In this document: one piece after another, positions 58,939-64,000 of the stretch | Layout: each line of letters begins with the position of its first letter | Numbering within the stretch: position 1 is the first letter of the stretch | From: Methylobacterium sp. J-088 | GTDB taxonomy: Bacteria > Pseudomonadota > Alphaproteobacteria > Rhizobiales > Beijerinckiaceae | DNA length: 64,000 bases | NCBI RefSeq assembly: GCF_022829295.1 | Contig: NZ_JAKSYH010000153.1 | Location: forward strand, 1 to 64,000 | Reading direction: 5' to 3' | Notes under the pieces: model-generated | What the model was told of the DNA's origin: nothing | Database searches by the model: none | What the model saw: only the letters and a program-made list of their open reading frames with translations | Made by a program: the position numbers and the translations under genes

Positions 58939-59561
58939 CACCCGGCGCCTCCGACCTGCTCCTCGTGATCGACGTGCAGGTCGATTTCCTTCCGGGCGGG
59001 GCGCTCCCCGTCCCGGAGGGCGACGCGGTGGTCGGGCCGATCAATGCGCTGCAGGGCCGCTTCCGGAATGTGGCCCTGACGCAGGACTGGCACCCGGCCG
59101 ACCACGTCTCCTTCGCGGACAACCATGCCGGGCGGGCCCCGTTCGAGCGCGTGGCGCTCCCCTACGGCGCGCAGGTTCTGTGGCCCCGGCACTGCGTCCA
59201 GGGCAGCCCGGGCGCGGCGTTCGCGCCGGGGCTCGCCACCGACCGGGCGGGGCTCGTGATCCGGAAGGGGCTGGATCCCCGGATCGACAGCTACTCGGCC
59301 TTCCTGGAGGCCGACCGGACCGCCCGCACCGGGCTCGCCGGGGCGCTCCGGGAACGCGGGATCACCCGGGTCGTCCTGTGTGGGCTCGCCACCGATTTCT
59401 GCGTGGCCTGGAGCGCGCTGGATGCCCGCGCGGCGGGCTTCGACGTCTGCGTGGCGGCGGATGCGGTGCGCGGGATCGACGTCGAGGGGTCGCTCGCCGA
59501 CGCCTGGGCGCGGATGGAGGCGGCGGGCGTCCTCCGGATCGCGGCGGCGGAGATCGGCTGA
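58935..59561 (+). CDS. pncA: Nicotinamidase (bifunctional with pyrazinamidase)
   Basis: The start is a GTG overlapping the qor stop (GTGA); 208 residues. The catalytic triad is visible as Asp in LLLVIDVQVDFLPGGALPV, Lys in LVIRKGLDP and Cys in VLCGLATDFCV. The metal site is DWHPADHVSFADNH. The enzyme hydrolyses nicotinamide to nicotinate for NAD salvage. Coupling to an NADPH-dependent oxidoreductase is suggestive but not unusual. Confidence 0.93.
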   Translation: MTPGASDLLLVIDVQVDFLPGGALPVPEGDAVVGPINALQGRFRNVALTQDWHPADHVSFADNHAGRAPFERVALPYGAQVLWPRHCVQGSPGAAFAPGLATDRAGLVIRKGLDPRIDSYSAFLEADRTARTGLAGALRERGITRVVLCGLATDFCVAWSALDARAAGFDVCVAADAVRGIDVEGSLADAWARMEAAGVLRIAAAEIG

Positions 59562-59660
59562 GCGCCCGCATCGCCCGGGAGGCGAACCGCCGCACGGCAG
59601 GCGGGCGACCGTCCCGGCCCCGAAGCGTTGGCCCGGCTCCAGCATCCGACAGGAGCCAGC

Positions 59661-59861
59661 ATGTCAAGCAAGCACCCCAAGACCGCGACCCCCACGGATG
59701 CCGACCTCAAGGGCAATCCCGGCATCGGCACCTCGAAGGGCATGAGCGGCGCCGACCCGGCGGATCTGCAGGCCGATTCGACCTTCGAGGGCGACGTGGA
59801 CAACGAGACGAAGGTGGATGGCGGCATCGACCCGGATCACCGCCCGCGCAAGAACGCCTGA
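59661..59861 (+). CDS. Small hydrophilic hypothetical protein
   Basis: The ATG at 59661 follows AGGAG (66 residues). It is very polar, rich in Asp, Gly, Lys and Thr (TDADLKGNPGIGTSKGMSG, DVDNETKVDGGIDPDHRP), and probably disordered. Such small proteins are sometimes stress-induced, but there is no family evidence. Confidence 0.6.
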   Translation: MSSKHPKTATPTDADLKGNPGIGTSKGMSGADPADLQADSTFEGDVDNETKVDGGIDPDHRPRKNA

Positions 59862-59919
59862 GCGTTCGCAACCTCACGTCGGCCCGAGCGCCGATTGGGC
59901 GCCCGGGCCTGCGATTCGT

Positions 59920-60177
59920 TCAGCGGACCGTGTTGCGGGCCGGAGCCTTCCGCCCATGCGGGGTGGGCGCGACGGTCGGGGCCGCGATGGAGCTGGTGAC
60001 GATCCGATCCTCGTCACCGGGGGTTGGCACGTAGAGGCGCCCGGGGCTCGCGGTGTTGCCCATCAGGAGCGCCGTGTTGGAGGCGCCAAAGGCGGCATTG
60101 CCATCCGCGAGGGCGGCGCCGGCCGGGAGGGTCAGGGTCAGCGCGCAGGCGGCGATCAGCGAAGCGGGCTTCGACAT
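59920..60177 (-). CDS. Small exported hypothetical protein
   Basis: The ATG at 60177 gives 85 residues with a signal peptide at 1-23 (LIAACALTLTLPAGAALA). A short mature region follows: DGNAAFGASNTALLMGNTASPG, then YVPTPGDEDRIVTSSIAAPT. A GGAGGG site lies upstream. No family is recognised; probably periplasmic. Confidence 0.6.
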   Translation of the reverse strand: MSKPASLIAACALTLTLPAGAALADGNAAFGASNTALLMGNTASPGRLYVPTPGDEDRIVTSSIAAPTVAPTPHGRKAPARNTVR

Positions 60178-60331
60178 GGGGGAGGGTCCTTCCATTCCGG
60201 CGGCGCCCGTCCGTACGGTGCCGCACGCCGTGTCCTCAATCTGGGGTGGCCTCGCCGGACCGAAAGTGCGGCATCGCACAATAGGCGCCGCGTCGCAGCA
60301 TAAGACTTGTAACCTAAAATTGATCAGACGG

Positions 60332-61414
60332 CTAAATCTCTAACCCGAGTTGCATCGGCGCCTCATCCTCCCCCTGGGCGAAGCCCGACAGCGACACGCC
60401 GATCAGCCGCGCGCTGCGCCGCAGGGGAAACAGTCCGGCGAGCAGATCGAGGCCGATCCGCTCCAGGCTCGCCCGGTCGGGCACGGGGGCGACGAGCGAT
60501 TTCGCCCGGGTGACCTGGGCAAAATCCGAGAACTTGAGCTTCAGGGTCACGGTCCGGCCGCGCATGCCCTTGGCGACGGCGCCGGCCCAGACCTTGTCCA
60601 ACAGGGGCGCCAGCCGGGCGGCCAGGACCTCGAAGGCGGCGGTGTCCTCCGAGAAGGTTGTCTCGGCGCCGATCGACTTGCGCACCCGGTGGGCGCGCAC
60701 CGGCCGCGCGTCGATGCCGCGGGCGACCGCGTGGTAGTACGCCGCCGACGAGCCGAAGATCTCGCGCAGGCGCTCCGGCGCCCAGGCGCGCAGGTCCGCC
60801 CCGGTGTGGATCCCGAGCCGCTTCATCTTGGCCTCGGTGACCGGGCCGACCCCGTGGAACCGGCCGATCGGCAGTTCGGCCACGAAGTCCGGCCCCATGG
60901 CGGGGGTGATGACGAACAGGGCGTTCGGTTTCTTGTGGTCGGAGGCCACCTTGGCCAGGAACTTGTTGTACGAGACCCCGGCCGAGGCCACGAGCCCGGT
61001 GCGCTCCAGGATCTCGGCCCGGATCGCCTTGGCCACGGCGGTGGCGGTGGGCAGCCCCAGAAGATTCTCGGTGACGTCGAGATAGGCCTCGTCGAGGGCC
61101 ACCGGTTCGATCAGCGCCGTGTGCCGGGCGAAGACCGCGCGGATCTCCTCCGAGACCCCCCGGTAGACCTCGAAGCGCGGCTTCACGAACAGCAGGTCCG
61201 GACAGAGCCGCCGGGCGGTGGCCGACGGCATGGCCGAGCGGACGCCGAACGTGCGCGCCTCGTAGCTCGCCGCCGCCACCACGCCCCGCTCCCGCGAGCC
61301 GCCCACCGCCAGGGGTTTGCCGCGCAAGGACGGGTCGTCGCGCTGCTCCACGGAGGCGTAGAACGCGTCCATGTCGATGTGGATGATTTTTCGGAGCGCG
61401 ACCTCCGGATCCAT
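60332..61414 (-). CDS. dinB: DNA polymerase IV
   Basis: This 360-residue Y-family translesion polymerase has catalytic motifs HIDMDAFYASVEQRDDP (residues 12-28) and EPVALDEAYLDVTE (about 100-113). The steric-gate/finger region is RGVVAAASYEARTFGVRSAM. The HhH region is LPIGRFHGVGPVTEAKMKRLGI, and a little-finger domain follows with RKSIGAETTFSEDT. No clamp-binding QxxLF motif is obvious at the C-terminus, which ends APMQLGLEI, a plausible beta-clamp peptide. Confidence 0.94.
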   Translation of the reverse strand: MDPEVALRKIIHIDMDAFYASVEQRDDPSLRGKPLAVGGSRERGVVAAASYEARTFGVRSAMPSATARRLCPDLLFVKPRFEVYRGVSEEIRAVFARHTALIEPVALDEAYLDVTENLLGLPTATAVAKAIRAEILERTGLVASAGVSYNKFLAKVASDHKKPNALFVITPAMGPDFVAELPIGRFHGVGPVTEAKMKRLGIHTGADLRAWAPERLREIFGSSAAYYHAVARGIDARPVRAHRVRKSIGAETTFSEDTAAFEVLAARLAPLLDKVWAGAVAKGMRGRTVTLKLKFSDFAQVTRAKSLVAPVPDRASLERIGLDLLAGLFPLRRSARLIGVSLSGFAQGEDEAPMQLGLEI

Positions 61415-61521
61415 CGCCGCCTCAAAGATCCGCGGTTAGTTCCCGTTCTGTTCTGAAAGAGCGCGGCGGAGCGCTGGGGTCAAGGCGTGTTGAATGGGGC
61501 TCAACAGGGAAGTTCCACCCA

Positions 61522-61575
61522 GCCACCTCATCCTGGGGCGCCCGCGTCAGCGAGCCTCGAAGGAGGGCTCCAGGG
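61522..61575. repeat. Rhizobial-type intergenic repeat word
   Basis: CACCTCATCCTGGGGCGCC and CGAGCCTCGAAGGAGGGCTC, followed by CAGGG, match a word I recognise as frequent between genes in Rhizobiales. Only one copy is seen here, between dinB and the EVE-domain gene. Recognition is from memory. Confidence 0.4.
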
Positions 61576-61659
61576 ATCGCGCGGCCAGCTGGAGGGCTTC
61601 TTCGAGGCCTGCGCTACGCTCCAGCGCCTCAGCGACTGTGCCCATTCCGTCAGGCGCGC

Positions 61660-62076
61660 TCAGTCGAGTCCGCCCAGGACACGCACCCGGGCCCATTCGG
61701 CCTCGGTCACCGGCTGCACCGACAGGCGTGAATTGTTCACCAGCACCATGTCGGCGAGCGCCGGATCGGCCTTGATGGCGTCGAGCGTCACCGGGCGCGG
61801 CAGCGCCTCCAGGGCGCGCACGTCGACCATGCCAAAGCGGCCGGTCTCGTCGGTGTGATCCGGGTAATAAGGCCGGATCACCTCCACGAGGCCGACCACC
61901 GCCTTGCCCTCGTTCGAGTGGTAGAAGAAGCCCTGCTCGCCGACCTGCATGGCCATCAGATGCTTCTTGGCGAGGTGGTTGCGCACCCCGTTCCAGAACG
62001 TGCCCACCGCGCCGGCCCGCATCTGCTGGTCCCACGACCAAGTCGCGGGCTCGGATTTGAACAGCCAGTACGCCAT
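61660..62076 (-). CDS. EVE domain protein
   Basis: The ATG at 62076 gives 138 residues; upstream readings are not family-like. The EVE (PUA-like) fold is clear: AYWLFKSEPATWSWDQQ at the start, WNGVRNHLAKKHLMAMQVGEQGFFYHS, and NSRLSVQPVTEAEWARV. EVE proteins bind modified bases in RNA or DNA and occasionally accompany restriction systems; here it is in ordinary chromosome. Confidence 0.9.
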   Translation of the reverse strand: MAYWLFKSEPATWSWDQQMRAGAVGTFWNGVRNHLAKKHLMAMQVGEQGFFYHSNEGKAVVGLVEVIRPYYPDHTDETGRFGMVDVRALEALPRPVTLDAIKADPALADMVLVNNSRLSVQPVTEAEWARVRVLGGLD

Positions 62077-62520
62077 CGCCGCATCCCCACCGGCCGCCCG
62101 GTTCGGCGGCGCACCCGTCTTGAAGCCTGTCACACAACGCCCGCCGCGCCGTCGCCTGCGGCGGGAGGGCTCCCGGTGATCGGACGTTGTGTGAGAGGCT
62201 CTTAGAACTGGGCCCGATCGCGTGGCAATCGCGCGCGGCTCTAAGCCCATGTTGTGGCGCGCGCTCACGCGTCGGACCGGAGTCCACTTCGGCGGTGCGC
62301 GCGCGAGCGGCCCCCGATCGCGTTGCCACGCCCCCCTCCGGCATCCTGCGCGTGCCGCGAACCCGTGGCACCGCGCAGCATGCCGGCTCGGTCAGGGAGC
62401 AGACTATGCCGACCCGTACTTCGCGCCATGGGGTGTAGACCGTGGCTGTTGTTCAAATATTAAACTCTAATCATTAGTAATTCTATCAACAAAGCCATGT
62501 AACTACCGCTGATTGTTCAT
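62077..62520. other. Gene-free stretch upstream of the MHYT-GGDEF gene
   Basis: These 444 bases contain Arg/Pro-rich readings only. Short GATCGCGTGGCAATCGCG-type palindromes occur near 62216. The last 70 bases (62452-62520) are sharply AT-rich (TTCAAATATTAAACTC, AATCATTAGTAATTC), which fits a promoter for the gene starting at 62521. Confidence 0.5.
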
Positions 62521-64000
62521 ATGCTGACCGTGATCGGCTGCTTCGTCGGGGAACACAACTTGTGGTTAGTGGCCCTCGCGGCCATGGTCTGCGCGCTGGC
62601 GAGCGCGACCGCGACCGGGCTGCTCGCCCATGCCGGGCGGGCCGGCGGGCGCAGCCGCTACACGTGGCTCGCCGTCGCCGCGGTGGCGGGGGGCTCGGGG
62701 ATCTGGGCCACGCATTTCCTGGCCATGCTCGCCTACGCGCCGGGTCTGCCCTCGGGCTACGGGATCGGCCTCACGATCCTGTCCTACGCCGATGCCGTCG
62801 CGATCACCGGGCTCGGCTTCGCCCTGGCGGCCATGGGGGGCCGGGCGCGGGCGGCGGTCGGCGGTGCCGTCGTGGGCGGCGGCATCGCGGCGATGCACTA
62901 CACCGGCATGGCCGCCTATCAGGTGCCGGGGCATCTGATCTGGAACCCGGCGGTGGTCGCCGGCTCGGTGGTGGTCGGCGCCGTGCTGGGCGCCCTGGCC
63001 CTGGTGGCGGGCCTGTCGGCCGTCACCGTCCGGGGCCGGGGCCTCGGCGCCGGGCTGCTGCTCCTGGCGATCTGCGGCCATCACTTCACCGGGATGGCCG
63101 CGGTGACCATCCTGCCCGATCCCACGGTGGCGATCCCCGCGAGCGCGATCCGGACCGAATGGCTCGCCGCAGCCGTCGCCCTGGCCAGTTCGCTGATCCT
63201 CCTGCTCGCCGGGGCCGCCCTCCTCCTCGACCTGCGGGAGCGGCGGCGCGCCGAATCCGAGCGCGAGCGCCTGCGCAGCCTCGCCAACGCGGCCGTCGAG
63301 GGCCTCGTGGTGTGCCGCGACGGCCAGATCGTCAGCGCCAACGAGGCCTTCGCCCGGCTCGCCGGCACGCAGGCCGCTTCCCTGGTGGGCGCCCGCCTGT
63401 CCACCTACCTGCCCGGCCTTGCGGCGGCGGCCGGCACGGCCGGAGAGCCCGTCGAGGCCGAACTCGTGCCGGCGGGTGGCGGGACCGTCCCGGTGGAGGT
63501 GATCATGCGGCCGGTGGCGGAGTACGGCCGCCAGCCGCACTACGCCGTGGCGGTGCGCGACCTGCGCGCCCGCCGCCGCGCTGAGAGCCAGATCCACTAC
63601 CTCGCCCATCACGACGCCCTCACGGGGCTCGCCAACCGGACGAGCTTCCACGCCCGGCTGGAGCGGGAGCTGCGCGCGGCAAACGACCAGGGCACCCGGC
63701 TCGCCGTTCTCTGCCTCGACCTCGACCGGTTCAAGGAGGTCAACGACCTGTTCGGCCATGCCGCCGGCGACGCGATGCTGCGCGACCTCGCGCTGCGCGT
63801 CGGGGGCCTGCTCGATCCCACGCAGCTGATGGCCCGGCTCGGCGGCGACGAGTTCGCGATCCTGACGCCCCTGGGACACGGCTCCGCCGAGGGATCGGCC
63901 GAGCGGCTGGCCGAGCGGATCCTGGCGATGCTCGCGGCGGTGCCGGCGGCCTCCGGCCCGGTGATCGCCACCAGCATCGGGCTGGCGGTCTATCCCGACG
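62521..64000 (+). CDS. MHYT-PAS-GGDEF signalling protein, cut by the window end
   Basis: The visible 493 residues begin at the ATG at 62521. A seven-helix MHYT sensor comes first, with the three repeats WATHFLAM, MHYTGM and GHHFTGM, thought to bind a metal and sense diatomic gases. A PAS domain (about 265-365; ANAAVEGLVVCRDGQIVSANEAF) and a GGDEF domain (HHDALTGLANRTSF, LCLDLDRFKEVNDLFGH, LGGDEFAIL) follow, consistent with diguanylate cyclase activity. The reading is open at 64000; an EAL domain often follows in this architecture but is outside the window. Confidence 0.9.
   Translation, partial: MLTVIGCFVGEHNLWLVALAAMVCALASATATGLLAHAGRAGGRSRYTWLAVAAVAGGSGIWATHFLAMLAYAPGLPSGYGIGLTILSYADAVAITGLGFALAAMGGRARAAVGGAVVGGGIAAMHYTGMAAYQVPGHLIWNPAVVAGSVVVGAVLGALALVAGLSAVTVRGRGLGAGLLLLAICGHHFTGMAAVTILPDPTVAIPASAIRTEWLAAAVALASSLILLLAGAALLLDLRERRRAESERERLRSLANAAVEGLVVCRDGQIVSANEAFARLAGTQAASLVGARLSTYLPGLAAAAGTAGEPVEAELVPAGGGTVPVEVIMRPVAEYGRQPHYAVAVRDLRARRRAESQIHYLAHHDALTGLANRTSFHARLERELRAANDQGTRLAVLCLDLDRFKEVNDLFGHAAGDAMLRDLALRVGGLLDPTQLMARLGGDEFAILTPLGHGSAEGSAERLAERILAMLAAVPAASGPVIATSIGLAVYPD

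Noticed and set aside
61660-62076. EVE-domain gene as part of a restriction locus
   Set aside because: EVE domains can accompany restriction systems, but here the neighbours are dinB and a signalling gene, so no defence context is supported.
1-64000. CRISPR array
   Set aside because: No regularly spaced direct repeats were seen; the repeats present are palindromic intergenic elements, IS ends and attachment sites.

Overview
The window is GC-rich alphaproteobacterial DNA, most likely from Methylobacterium or a close relative. This is inferred from the gene set: a Brp/Blh carotenoid oxygenase, recG/mfd/sdhE, an aerobic-type cobU-cobO-cobQ run, IalB and DUF4424 proteins, a malyl-CoA-lyase-like enzyme, and families of GC-rich palindromic intergenic repeats. 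No rRNA or CRISPR array was seen, and there is one intact tRNA.

Left flank, 1-7772. The first 851 bases hold a fold-back: 1-235 is the reverse complement of 617-851 with one mismatch, and it replaces the 5' end of a brp/blh gene. Next come a Crp/Fnr regulator coupled to a small protein, a decayed gene remnant, a TerB-like protein, small hypotheticals, and a 998-residue hybrid histidine kinase (CHASE3-PAS-PAS-HisKA-HATPase-REC-REC).

Mobile island, about 7773-29916. An integrative element sits in the 3' half of a tRNA-Glu(UUC) gene. The intact tRNA is at 29867-29942 (minus strand), and a 59-base direct repeat of its 3' half lies at 7764-7822. A tyrosine integrase (7960) is at the left end. At the right end are an AlpA-like excisionase, a DUF3987 primase/helicase and small phage- or satellite-type genes, with a serine recombinase inside. 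The cargo is a leftward, translationally coupled operon (22627 to 12169): a type III-like Res helicase/nuclease, a DUF262-DUF1524 protein, an oversized beta-class DNA methyltransferase, an unrecognised 173-residue protein and a RelE-like/UvrD-helicase fusion. A TIR/deoxyribosyltransferase-like protein with a C-terminal membrane anchor, a DUF2971 protein and a decayed IS5-family element follow. The operon reads as a composite restriction/defence locus and is the most interesting part of the window.

Right flank, 29943-64000, is ordinary chromosome. It carries cobU-cobO-cobQ, MFS and AmpG-type transporters, a 2-hydroxyacid dehydrogenase, recG, a fluoroacetate-dehalogenase-like hydrolase, a UbiH-family hydroxylase, a degenerate acyl-adenylate synthetase, IalB, DUF4424, hspQ, a divergent DJ-1/PfpI and GlxA-type AraC regulator pair, a CitE/malyl-CoA lyase homologue, an L,D-transpeptidase-like DUF2778 protein, mfd, a BrnA antitoxin whose BrnT partner is reduced to a 3' remnant beside a palindromic repeat, sdhE, a quinone oxidoreductase coupled to nicotinamidase, DNA polymerase IV, an EVE-domain protein, and an MHYT-PAS-GGDEF signalling protein cut by the window edge.
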